Shown: positions 1 through 10,333 of the stretch, in pieces
Layout of the letters: every line of letters starts with the position of its first letter
Numbering within the stretch: the first letter of the stretch is position 1
From: Gammaproteobacteria bacterium
GTDB taxonomy: Bacteria > Gemmatimonadota > Gemmatimonadetes > Longimicrobiales > Gaopeijiaceae
Direction: 5' to 3'
Assembly (NCBI GenBank): GCA_024638345.1
Contig: JAHEKL010000002.1
Coordinates: 1-32,973 of the forward strand
DNA length: 32,973 nt
Program-made: the position numbers and the translations under genes
Notes under the pieces: generated by a model
Told to the model about the DNA's origin: nothing
The model's database searches: none
What the model saw: the letters and a program-made list of their open reading frames with translations, nothing else

Positions 1-1
1 T

Positions 2-274
2 CGAGCGCTTCTGGCCTCTGGCAATGTGGAAGGTGCGCTGGAGCAGCTCGACCGGGTGCTCGAGCAGCGCCCTGCATATATCGACGCGCGTCTCCATCGC
101 GGGACTGCCCTCCGTCGCCTGGGCCGGACGGAAGAGGCCGCGTCCGAGTGGCGGAGATGTCTGGATCTCGACCCCGGCAATGAATGGGCGCGTGCCTACC
201 TGGTGTCGATCGAAGCGGAGCGCGCGGGTGGGCTGGGGCCCCCCCGGTCGGACAGTGGGGCGCCCGAGGAATGA
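2..274 (+). CDS. TPR-repeat protein, C-terminal end (5' truncated)
   Basis: The reading frame is open from the first bases of the window, so the start lies upstream. The visible ~90 residues contain one complete TPR-like helix pair (A-L-L-A-S-G-N then ALEQLDRVLEQRPAYIDAR) and a second (LHRGTALRRLGRTEEAASEW followed by a D-L-D-P-G-N turn). The last ~20 residues are Gly/Pro-rich and look unstructured. The TGA stop at 272-274 overlaps the ATG of the next gene at 271 (ATGA), so the two are probably translated together. TPRs are protein-interaction scaffolds. The N-terminus is missing, so a signal peptide, membrane anchor or extra domain cannot be judged, and no specific function can be given. Confidence 0.8.
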   Translation, partial: RALLASGNVEGALEQLDRVLEQRPAYIDARLHRGTALRRLGRTEEAASEWRRCLDLDPGNEWARAYLVSIEAERAGGLGPPRSDSGAPEE

Positions 275-1182
275 GGAGCGGACTCCGACTCGGCATGGCA
301 TGGTTGCTCGTCCTCTCCGGGTGCACCGCCGCGGGTTCGGAAGGGGAGGCGATTCGACGGGGCGACGAGGCGTTCGCTCGCGGTGATCTGGGAGAGGCTC
401 TCGCGGAGTACCGGCTATCGCTTGCACAGGGAGGCGAGGATCTCGCGACCTTTCTCCGCGTGGCCCATGCGTACGCCCAGAGCGGTCGCGTCGATGAGGC
501 ACGGCAGTACTACAGCCTGGCTGTAGAAGCTGACAGCGCGACGGCGGACCTGGCGGCCTCGGACCTGCTCCGTGTGGCCCGGACGGCGATCACTCGGCAG
601 GACGGGATCGCGGCGGCGGCGGCGGTCGAGGCCGCGATGGAGCTGAAGCCCGGCGTGAGTCTCACGGGGATCTCCCTACCCCTGGCCCGGCACTTTGCGC
701 GAAACGGCCGTTACGGACAGGCCCTCCCCTTCTTTCAGAAGGCCGTGAGGGAGACCGATTCGGATCCGGACGTGGTCTTCGAGATGGCGCTCGCCCACGA
801 GGAGCTGGGCGACTGCAGGAGGGCCCTCGTGTTCTTCGAACAGATTCGCAACGAGGTGTCACCGGCCCAGCGCTCCGAAGTGGACTGGAACATCGGGAAC
901 TGCTCGGCGAACCTTGCCGAGGAGGCGCGGTCCGAGGAGGACTTGGCCGAGGCGCTGCGGCTATATCGTGTCACGATCGACCTGGGAGAGCCTCGCAATC
1001 GGTTGGCGGAGGCCTGGTTCGAGATGGGTGAGATCCTGGTTGCCCGGGGCGAGTGCAGCGAGGCTGCGGCGGCATTCGATCAGGTCGGGCGCCAGGACCT
1101 GAGGGGGGGGTTCATGGTCGACCGGGCCCAGCAACGAGTCGACGAGATCCGCTTTAGACGGGGTGGGGAAGGTCCATGCTGA
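271..1182 (+). CDS. TPR-repeat lipoprotein
   Basis: A 303-residue protein with a short signal sequence and a lipobox (V-L-S-G-C) that puts the lipidated Cys at residue 18, so it is probably anchored in a membrane facing the periplasm. The mature part is almost wholly helical repeats. Recognisable TPR signatures include GDEAFARGDLGEALAEYRL, AHAYAQSGRVDEARQYYSLA and FARNGRYGQALPFFQKAV, with degenerate repeats to the end. I chose the ATG at 271 because it begins directly before the signal peptide and overlaps the upstream stop; a longer in-frame start at 184 would put 29 charged, Gly-rich residues before it. A run of eight G at 1103-1110 lies in the coding region. With the upstream TPR protein it probably forms a two-gene unit. 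Its partner is unknown; a role in envelope assembly is only a guess from nearby bamD. Confidence 0.85.
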   Translation: MRSGLRLGMAWLLVLSGCTAAGSEGEAIRRGDEAFARGDLGEALAEYRLSLAQGGEDLATFLRVAHAYAQSGRVDEARQYYSLAVEADSATADLAASDLLRVARTAITRQDGIAAAAAVEAAMELKPGVSLTGISLPLARHFARNGRYGQALPFFQKAVRETDSDPDVVFEMALAHEELGDCRRALVFFEQIRNEVSPAQRSEVDWNIGNCSANLAEEARSEEDLAEALRLYRVTIDLGEPRNRLAEAWFEMGEILVARGECSEAAAAFDQVGRQDLRGGFMVDRAQQRVDEIRFRRGGEGPC

Positions 1183-1253
1183 CCCGCTGCAGCTGACTGG
1201 AACCGAAGCCAACCACGCGAAATCATCCCGAGGAAGCCATCGCCGCTGCATCC

Positions 1254-2378
1254 ATGAGCGTTCCTTTTCTCGATCTAGGGGTTCAATACGAGGCCCTCAG
1301 GGCTGAGTTGGACGACGCGGTCGCTCGCGTCGTGGAATCTCAGCGATTCATTCTGGGGGCCGAGGTGGACGCCTTCGAGGAAGCGATCGCGGCCTATCTC
1401 GGGGTGCCCCACGCCATCGGGTGTGCTTCGGGTACCGACGCGCTCCTCTTACCCCTCCGCGCGTTGGATCCGCGACCCGACGACGAGGTGATTCTGCCGG
1501 CGTTCACTTTCTTCGCCACGGCCGGGGCCGTCTGGAACGCGGGTTTTCGGCCGGTCTTCTGCGACGTCGACTCCGCGACCTTCAACGTGACGGCCGGGAC
1601 CGTGTCGGCGGTCTGGTCCGAACGTACACGTGTGATCGTGCCAGTCCACCTGTTCGGCCAGATGGCTCCCATGCAGGAGTTGAACGAGCTCGCTCGAGAT
1701 CGCGGTGCCCTGGTGTTGGAAGACGCTGCGCAGTCTCTCGGGGCGCGGCAGCGAGGTGCCGGAGACGAGGGGACCTGGGTCATGGCGGGCGCGGCGGGCG
1801 ACGCCGGAGCCTTCTCGTTCTTCCCGACCAAGAACCTCGGGGCCTATGGCGACGCGGGTCTCACTGCGACGTCCGACGACGAATTGGCCGAGAGGATTCG
1901 CAAGCTCAGGGTGCATGGTGGACGCCAGATGTACCGCCATGAGATGGTCGGGACGAACTCCCGGCTCGACGCGCTTCAGGCGGCGGTGCTCCGGACGAAG
2001 CTTCCCCACCTCGACACCTGGGCGACCGCCCGAGGAGAGAACGCCTGTCGATATCACGGACTCCTGAGCGGTTTGGATGGTATCGTGCTCCCAGAGACGC
2101 TGGATGGAAACGTGCACGTCTATAATCAGTACACCATTCGGGCGGAGCGAAGAGACGACCTGAGAGCGCACTTGGAGCGTCGAAATGTGGGAACCGGGGT
2201 GTATTATCCCGTTCCTCTGCATCTCCAGGAGTGCTTTTCCGAGCTGGGTGGGAAGCGAGGACAGCTTCCCGAGGCCGAGCGGGCCTGTGAGGAGGTGTTG
2301 TCGCTGCCCATCTTTCCCGAGCTCGGTGAAGAGCGACAGCAAGTCGTGAGCGAAGCGATCCGGGAGTTCTACGAATGA
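1254..2378 (+). CDS. DegT/DnrJ/EryC1/StrS family PLP-dependent sugar aminotransferase
   Basis: A 374-residue fold-type I PLP enzyme, the usual length for the family, which transfers an amino group from an amino acid to a keto-sugar nucleotide. Visible landmarks: N-terminal V-P-F-L-D-L; the substrate/PLP segment GCASGTDALLLPLRAL; a D-E-V-I-L-P-A-F-T-F-F-A-T block; the acidic cofactor-binding motif L-E-D-A-A-Q-S-L-G-A; and the Schiff-base lysine at residue 193 in S-F-F-P-T-K-N-L. A conserved N-S-R-L-D-A-L-Q-A-A block follows. It resembles the WecE/WbpE/WlbC group that makes amino sugars for LPS or other surface glycans, but the exact sugar cannot be read from sequence. It lies 71 bases after the TPR lipoprotein and 10 bases before the bamD-like gene. 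No strong Shine-Dalgarno is seen near the ATG. Confidence 0.9.
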   Translation: MSVPFLDLGVQYEALRAELDDAVARVVESQRFILGAEVDAFEEAIAAYLGVPHAIGCASGTDALLLPLRALDPRPDDEVILPAFTFFATAGAVWNAGFRPVFCDVDSATFNVTAGTVSAVWSERTRVIVPVHLFGQMAPMQELNELARDRGALVLEDAAQSLGARQRGAGDEGTWVMAGAAGDAGAFSFFPTKNLGAYGDAGLTATSDDELAERIRKLRVHGGRQMYRHEMVGTNSRLDALQAAVLRTKLPHLDTWATARGENACRYHGLLSGLDGIVLPETLDGNVHVYNQYTIRAERRDDLRAHLERRNVGTGVYYPVPLHLQECFSELGGKRGQLPEAERACEEVLSLPIFPELGEERQQVVSEAIREFYE

Positions 2379-2388
2379 CGGGCGATCG

Positions 2389-3171
2389 ATGAGGATCACG
2401 CGCACCTTCATGAAGCGTCTGGGGATAGCGGCCCTGTTGCTGGTGCCTCTCGCATGCGCCTCCGTACCCGCCTACCTCGGGATGGACGCCGAAGAGCTGT
2501 GGGAGGAGGGAGTCCGGGCGTACGAGGGGGAGGACTGGGACCACGCGATCGAGGTGCTGGAGCGCATGGTCATTCAGAACCCCGGACACGCCCGAGGGCC
2601 CGAAGCTCGCATGTACATCGCCCGAGCCTATGCGCAACGTCGGGAGTACGTGACCGCGGCGGCCGAATTCGAACGGTTCCTGCAGTTGCACCGCAACCAC
2701 GGTCTCGCCCCCGAGGCTTCGCTCGCCATCTGTCAGGCGTACGCCGATCTGGCACCCCATCCCCAACGCGACCAGAGCTACACGAGACAGGCCGAGGAAG
2801 CCTGCGCCCAGACATGGCTGGACTACCGGGGTCTGACCATCGCGGAGACTGCGGACTCCATTCGCGTGGTGATGGAGAACCGGCTGGCCGAGCGCGCTTT
2901 TCAAGAGGCGCAATTCTACGAGCGGTTCGTGCCTCCTTCGGCTCCGGACTACTTCGAACGGGTCGTATCGAACTATGGTCAGACCGATTGGGCGCCCAGG
3001 GCGCTGTTGGCCAAATACCGGCTCTACGTTTCATTCGGCTGGGAACCCGAAGCCGACGAGACATCGGCACGTCTGTTCGCCGATTACCCCGATTCCCAAC
3101 CCGCCCGAGATCTCGCGGCCGAGCTGGGGACCGGCGTGGAGGCCAGCGCGGAAGCCGGAGTCGATCGATAG
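2389..3171 (+). CDS. bamD: BamD-like outer membrane assembly lipoprotein
   Basis: A 260-residue lipoprotein. A hydrophobic signal ends in V-P-L-A-C-A, placing the lipidated Cys at residue 23 (or 16 if translation starts at the second ATG, 2410). The mature chain matches the BamD/YfiO layout: an E-L-W-E-E-G-V-R-A-Y start, then TPR-type helix pairs such as YEGEDWDHAIEVLERMV, P-E-A-R-M-Y-I-A-R-A-Y and VTAAAEFERFLQLHRNH, and a C-terminal F-Y-E-R-F-V-P-P-S-A-P-D-Y-F-E-R-V block with L-F-A-D-Y-P-D-S. BamD is the essential lipoprotein of the BAM complex, which folds beta-barrel proteins into the outer membrane. The gene starts 10 bases after the aminotransferase and ends 2 bases before nadD. Other BAM subunits are not in the window. 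Assignment rests on layout and motifs, since TPR lipoproteins are easily confused. Confidence 0.8.
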   Translation: MRITRTFMKRLGIAALLLVPLACASVPAYLGMDAEELWEEGVRAYEGEDWDHAIEVLERMVIQNPGHARGPEARMYIARAYAQRREYVTAAAEFERFLQLHRNHGLAPEASLAICQAYADLAPHPQRDQSYTRQAEEACAQTWLDYRGLTIAETADSIRVVMENRLAERAFQEAQFYERFVPPSAPDYFERVVSNYGQTDWAPRALLAKYRLYVSFGWEPEADETSARLFADYPDSQPARDLAAELGTGVEASAEAGVDR

Positions 3172-3173
3172 CG

Positions 3174-3803
3174 ATGTCCGAGCCCAGGGCCGCGGGTAGG
3201 CTGGGAGTTTTTGGGGGCACCTTCGACCCGCTGCATCAGGGCCACCTGATCGCCGCGCAGGACATATTCGAAGCCATGGCCCTGGAGCGTATCGTGTTCG
3301 TCCCGGCGCGACGCAGCCCTCACAAGGAGCGGGAGCCAGCCGCCTCCACCAAATCGCGGTTCCGGATGATCGAGTGCGCGGTGGAAGGTGACGACAGGTT
3401 CGAGGTCAGCGATACCGAGCTCTCTCGCGAGAGCCCGTCGTACACGATCGATACCCTCGAGGGGCTTGCCGCCGAGCGACCTGGATCTCCACTCGTCCTG
3501 ATTCTGGGCGTTGATCAATGGGCTCGTTTCGGACGCTGGCGCGCGCCGGCCCGGATCGCGGGCCTAGCGCACCTCGCTCTGATGACGCGCGCAGGCGAGC
3601 GAGCGGCCGATTCGGATCCGGGTCTGGGGGAGGACACGCCGCTGGCGTTCACCGAGGTTCCGGTGACTCGAATCGACATCTCCTCGTCACTGGTCAGGAG
3701 CCGGGTCCGCAGGGGGCTCTCGATCCGGTATCTTGTTCCCGAGGCGGTGCGTCGGATCATCGAGGACGAGAACCTGTACGTTGAGGTGCCGCGGGGGGAT
3801 TAG
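3174..3803 (+). CDS. nadD: nicotinate-nucleotide adenylyltransferase
   Basis: A 209-residue nucleotidyltransferase that converts nicotinate mononucleotide and ATP to deamido-NAD in NAD synthesis. The N-terminus has the family signature G-V-F-G-G-T-F-D-P-L-H-Q-G-H-L, in which the T/HxGH residues bind ATP. Further on are V-P-A-R-R-S-P-H-K, S-P-S-Y-T-I-D-T-L, the G-V-D-Q-W-A-R-F-G-R-W variant of the usual GxDxxxxFxxW motif, and the C-terminal I-S-S-S-L-V-R (ISSTxIR) motif that binds the ATP phosphates. The ATG at 3174 lies 2 bases after the bamD stop and directly precedes the nucleotide-binding strand, so it was preferred to longer upstream extensions of the same frame. Length and motif order are normal. 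Confidence 0.95.
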   Translation: MSEPRAAGRLGVFGGTFDPLHQGHLIAAQDIFEAMALERIVFVPARRSPHKEREPAASTKSRFRMIECAVEGDDRFEVSDTELSRESPSYTIDTLEGLAAERPGSPLVLILGVDQWARFGRWRAPARIAGLAHLALMTRAGERAADSDPGLGEDTPLAFTEVPVTRIDISSSLVRSRVRRGLSIRYLVPEAVRRIIEDENLYVEVPRGD

Positions 3804-3895
3804 GCGGCACTCGGCTCTTCGGTCGAGAGGTGACGCGGAACGACCGGGAGGAACAAGCCGTAAGGACCCGCGGGATCTGGGGAATCGAGCAATAC

Positions 3896-7171
<3,276 letters not shown>

Positions 7172-7204
7172 GGGCGATCCGCTGATCCGACGCTGATCGG
7201 TGTG

Positions 7205-7213
7205 TGCTAACGT
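7205..7213 (+). promoter_or_regulatory. candidate extended -10 promoter element of radC (leaderless)
   Basis: TG-C-TAACGT fits an extended -10 (TGn plus TAnnnT). Its last base lies six bases before the radC ATG at 7220, so transcription would begin at or next to the start codon. No good -35 box is visible, and the only purine run before the ATG (7214-7219) is too close to act as a Shine-Dalgarno. It is a short motif, so the call is tentative. Confidence 0.35.
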
Positions 7214-7219
7214 GAAGGG

Positions 7220-7930
7220 ATGGGAGCCCACTCCTCCCCTCACCGAGCCTCCTCGTCCGTAGCGCGCGCCTCGGTGCGAGACTGGCCGGCGGACCAACGA
7301 CCCCGCGAGCGTCTCCGGACGCTGGGGCCCAAGTCGCTCTCTTCGACCGAGCTCCTCACGATCCTCATCGGTTCAGGTGGCCGAAGCGGGTCCGCGACCC
7401 AGCTGGCCGATCGGGTATTGGCGTGGGGTGGAGGACGTCTTCGTGGGCTTGCATCCGCGAGCCCCACTCAACTGGAGGGCGTGGCGGGGATCGGTGAAGC
7501 CACCTCGGCGAGGCTGTTGGCCGCGTTGGAGCTGGGTCGACGGCTCGATCGGGAGGCTCTCCCGGAGCGCCCACCGATCCGGGGGCCATCCGACGTTTTC
7601 GATCTCCTGTCCCCGCATCTTCGGGACCTCGCCTACGAGGAGTTCCACGCTCTCCTCCTGAACACGCAGCATCGTGTGCTAAGGGACGTCATCGTGACGA
7701 AGGGGATCCTCGACGCATCGCTGATCCACCCCCGCGAGGTCTTTCGTCCGGCCATCGTCGAGGGAGCCGCGGCGGTCATCCTGGTGCACAACCACCCCTC
7801 CGGTGACCCGACCCCGTCGAGCCAGGACCTCGCCGTGAGCCGACAGATGATCGAGGCTGGTAGAACGATCGGTATTCCCGTGCTCGATCACGTGATCGTC
7901 GCCGACCGGGGCTGGGCCACCGCCACATGA
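7220..7930 (+). CDS. radC: RadC/JAB-domain (MPN+) protein
   Basis: A 236-residue RadC-family protein. The N-terminal ~100 residues carry the family opening R-P-R-E-R-L-R-T-L-G followed by S-S-T-E-L-L-T-I-L-I-G-S-G and a helix-hairpin-helix (LEGVAGIGEATSARLLAALE). The C-terminal half is a JAB/MPN+ metallopeptidase-like domain with E-E-F-H-A-L-L-L-N and the metal-site motif V-H-N-H-P-S-G-D-P-T-P-S-S-Q-D. Despite the old name, RadC is not an established repair enzyme; its role is still unclear. Translation from the ATG at 7220 gives a 20-residue Ser/Ala/Arg-rich lead before the conserved region; a GTG at 7274 is an alternative. The protein stops after V-I-V-A-D-R-G-W-A-T-A-T, a few residues short of the usual end, which probably matters little. 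Confidence 0.93.
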   Translation: MGAHSSPHRASSSVARASVRDWPADQRPRERLRTLGPKSLSSTELLTILIGSGGRSGSATQLADRVLAWGGGRLRGLASASPTQLEGVAGIGEATSARLLAALELGRRLDREALPERPPIRGPSDVFDLLSPHLRDLAYEEFHALLLNTQHRVLRDVIVTKGILDASLIHPREVFRPAIVEGAAAVILVHNHPSGDPTPSSQDLAVSRQMIEAGRTIGIPVLDHVIVADRGWATAT

Positions 7931-7972
7931 GCTCGGGCGACCCGCCCATCGGCTTTCGGCCACCCGACCCCA

Positions 7973-8009
7973 GGCCCAAGTTGGCGGGCGGACAGGAGCC
8001 CACTTGGCC
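7973..8009 (+). other. imperfect inverted repeat in the radC-rel gap
   Basis: GGC-C-CAAGT (7973-7981) can pair with ACTTG-GCC (8002-8009), giving 8 base pairs with one bulged C and a 20-base loop. The 136-base gap between radC and rel has no other recognisable element. With no T-run after it, terminator function is doubtful; it could be a leader hairpin of rel. Confidence 0.3.
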
Positions 8010-8066
8010 GTCGGGGGTAGCACACCGGGCTTTCCCGCGCCCCGCAACAGGTACACACTTCACCAT

Positions 8067-10292
8067 ATGAACCCTCACACCGAGATCGCCGCTCCGGAGA
8101 GGATTCGAGGGATCCCGCGCGACCTGGCGCGGGTCATCGAGCCGTACGCCGGTCGACTGGACGTGGAGTCGATACGTAGAGCCTACCAGGTGGCCGATGA
8201 GGCGCACCGCGGCCAAAAACGCGCGTCCGGCGCGACCTTCGTGAGTCACTCGGTGGAGGTGGCGAAGATCCTGGGACAGCTTCGGCTGGACAGCGCCTCG
8301 ATCATCGCGGGGCTCATCCACGACGTCGTGGAGGACACGCTGTACTCGGTCACGGACGTCGAGGAGCAGTTCGGCGCCGAAGTGTCTTCGATCGTCGACG
8401 GGGTGACGAAGATCGGGAAGGTCCGATTTCGCTCTCATACCGAGCGGCAGGCCGAGAACTATCGCAAGCTTCTGCTTTCTATGGCCGAGGACGCCCGCGT
8501 CATCCTCATCAAGCTCGCCGATCGACTTCACAACATGAGGACCCTGGAACATCTCCCGGTGGAGAAGCGCCGCAGGATCGCTCTCGAGACGCGGGAGATC
8601 TATGCACCCCTCGCGCATCGGCTGGGAATGGCCCAGGTGAAGTGGGAGCTGGAGGACCTCTGCTTCAAGTTCCTGGAGCCAGACGAGTACAAGGAGTTGC
8701 GCAATCGGGTCCAGGCCGGACGCAGGGAACGGGAGCGCCAGATCGCCGAGTTCCAGAAACCCCTCGTGAAGCTGCTCGAGGATGCGAAGATCCCGGCGGA
8801 GGTGACGGGACGCCCCAAGCACCTGCGGTCCATCTATCAGAAAATCGAGCGCAGAGGCAAGCCGTACGAGGAGATCTACGACCTCATGGCCATGAGGGTG
8901 ATCACTGACACGGTCCAGAACTGCTACGCGACGCTGGGCTTGATCCATTCCACGTGGACGCCGATCCAGGAGCGCTTCCACGACTACTTGGCCACGCCGA
9001 AGTCGAACATGTACCAGTCGATCCACACCACGGTCTTCGGTCCCGGAGGAAGGAGGTACGAGGTCCAGATCCGGACCCAGGAGATGCATCGCACGGCGGA
9101 ATACGGGATCGCCGCGCATTGGCGGTACAAGGAGGGAGATTCCAAGACGGACGAAGTGGACGAAGCGCTGTCGTGGTTCCGGCAGGTCCTCGAATGGCAG
9201 CAGGATGCGTCCGAGCCCGAGGAGTTCATGGAGTTCCTGAAGATGGACCTCTTTCTCGGGGAGATCTTCGTGTTCACCCCTAAGGGAGAGGTCAAGCCGC
9301 TCCCTGTCGGAGCGACCCCCATCGACTTCGCCTTCGCGGTTCACACGGAGGTCGGTCTCCGGTGCGGGGGTGCCAAGGTGAATGGCCGGATCGCGCCTCT
9401 GTCCCGCGAATTGAAGAACGGCGATACCGTAGAGATCCTCACGTCCCCGAAGCAGACGCCCTCGAGGGATTGGCTCGCCTTCGTCAAGACGGCGCGTGCA
9501 CGTCAGCGGATCCGGCACTGGATCCGGCTGGAGGAGCAGGAGCAGTCACTCAAGCTAGGGCGCGACTTCCTCGAAAGGGAGCTCCGAAAGCGCCGTCTGA
9601 CCCTGCCCTCGGATTCCGAGCTCGAGGGGGCCGCCGTGAGGCTGGACCTCGGACAGTGGGAGAAGGTGCTGGTTGCTCTGGGAAGGGGGGATGTCGGGCC
9701 TACGGCCGTGATCAAGGAGCTCTATCCGGAGAACAAGCTGGAAGACGTTCCGGCCCCGCCGTCGTCCCCATTTCGCCGTCTGGCCGCCCGAATGAGACGA
9801 TCGGGTCCGGGGGTGCGGATTCAGGGCCTGGACAACCTCATGGTCCGGTACTCGCAGTGTTGTCAGCCGGTGCCCGGAGACGAGGTGATCGGTTACATCA
9901 CGATCGGCAGGGGTGTGTCGATTCACCGGAAGGACTGCCCCAACGTCCTGAACCTCTCCGAAGACCCCGAACGTAGGGTCGAGATCGAATGGAGGGCGGA
10001 AAAGGGAGAGCGGTTCCTGGTGAAGCTCTACACCAAGGGGACAGATCGGCGTGGGCTCCTCTCGGACATCGCCCGAGCGATCGCCGATACGGGCACCAAC
10101 ATACAGCACGCGGATGTGAAGGCAGTGGACGCCGGAATGGTCGGGCAGTTCGTCGTCGAGGTCCGGGACCTGGGCCACCTGAAGAAGGTCATGAGGGGGG
10201 TGGGCGAGGTGAAGGGAGTCCTGGCGGTCGAGCGCCGGGAGTCGTATGGGGACTCGGAGCTTCTGAACTTCGAGGGTGGTCGGAGCGAGTGA
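8067..10292 (+). CDS. rel: bifunctional (p)ppGpp synthetase/hydrolase (Rel/SpoT)
   Basis: A 741-residue long RelA-SpoT homologue that makes and degrades the stringent-response alarmone. Domain order is complete. The HD hydrolase has the intact H-D-V-V-E-D-T motif (H85, D86, E89, D90). The synthetase has GRPKHLRSIYQKI, E-I-Y-D-L-M-A-M-R and M-Y-Q-S-I-H-T-T. Then come a TGS domain (IFVFTPKGEVKPLPVGATP), a Cys-containing linker domain (Y-S-Q-C-C-Q-P and H-R-K-D-C-P) and a C-terminal ACT domain (residues ~655-735). The RXKD charge motif that marks bifunctional enzymes reads R303-F-H-D306, with His in place of Lys. The ATG at 8067 was chosen because the 21 in-frame residues before it are unlike the family. 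No Shine-Dalgarno is evident. uvrB follows after 41 bases. Confidence 0.96.
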   Translation: MNPHTEIAAPERIRGIPRDLARVIEPYAGRLDVESIRRAYQVADEAHRGQKRASGATFVSHSVEVAKILGQLRLDSASIIAGLIHDVVEDTLYSVTDVEEQFGAEVSSIVDGVTKIGKVRFRSHTERQAENYRKLLLSMAEDARVILIKLADRLHNMRTLEHLPVEKRRRIALETREIYAPLAHRLGMAQVKWELEDLCFKFLEPDEYKELRNRVQAGRRERERQIAEFQKPLVKLLEDAKIPAEVTGRPKHLRSIYQKIERRGKPYEEIYDLMAMRVITDTVQNCYATLGLIHSTWTPIQERFHDYLATPKSNMYQSIHTTVFGPGGRRYEVQIRTQEMHRTAEYGIAAHWRYKEGDSKTDEVDEALSWFRQVLEWQQDASEPEEFMEFLKMDLFLGEIFVFTPKGEVKPLPVGATPIDFAFAVHTEVGLRCGGAKVNGRIAPLSRELKNGDTVEILTSPKQTPSRDWLAFVKTARARQRIRHWIRLEEQEQSLKLGRDFLERELRKRRLTLPSDSELEGAAVRLDLGQWEKVLVALGRGDVGPTAVIKELYPENKLEDVPAPPSSPFRRLAARMRRSGPGVRIQGLDNLMVRYSQCCQPVPGDEVIGYITIGRGVSIHRKDCPNVLNLSEDPERRVEIEWRAEKGERFLVKLYTKGTDRRGLLSDIARAIADTGTNIQHADVKAVDAGMVGQFVVEVRDLGHLKKVMRGVGEVKGVLAVERRESYGDSELLNFEGGRSE

Positions 10293-10333
10293 GGAGGCCG
10301 CGAGATCGCCGACGGTTCTTCGGATCCTGACCG

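Noticed and set aside
24-386. A 120-codon + strand frame crossing the end of the first TPR gene
   Set aside because: It is Arg/Ser/Trp-rich out-of-frame translation and spans two real genes that overlap by ATGA.
1449-2411. Long minus-strand open frame (320 codons) opposite the aminotransferase, and other long minus-strand frames such as those opposite secA and rel
   Set aside because: GC-rich codons on the + strand leave few stops on the opposite strand. These frames lie exactly opposite well-identified genes and show no family motif.
7916-7965. Frameshift at the 3' end of radC
   Set aside because: The protein is only a few residues short and no other frame downstream continues the usual RadC ending.
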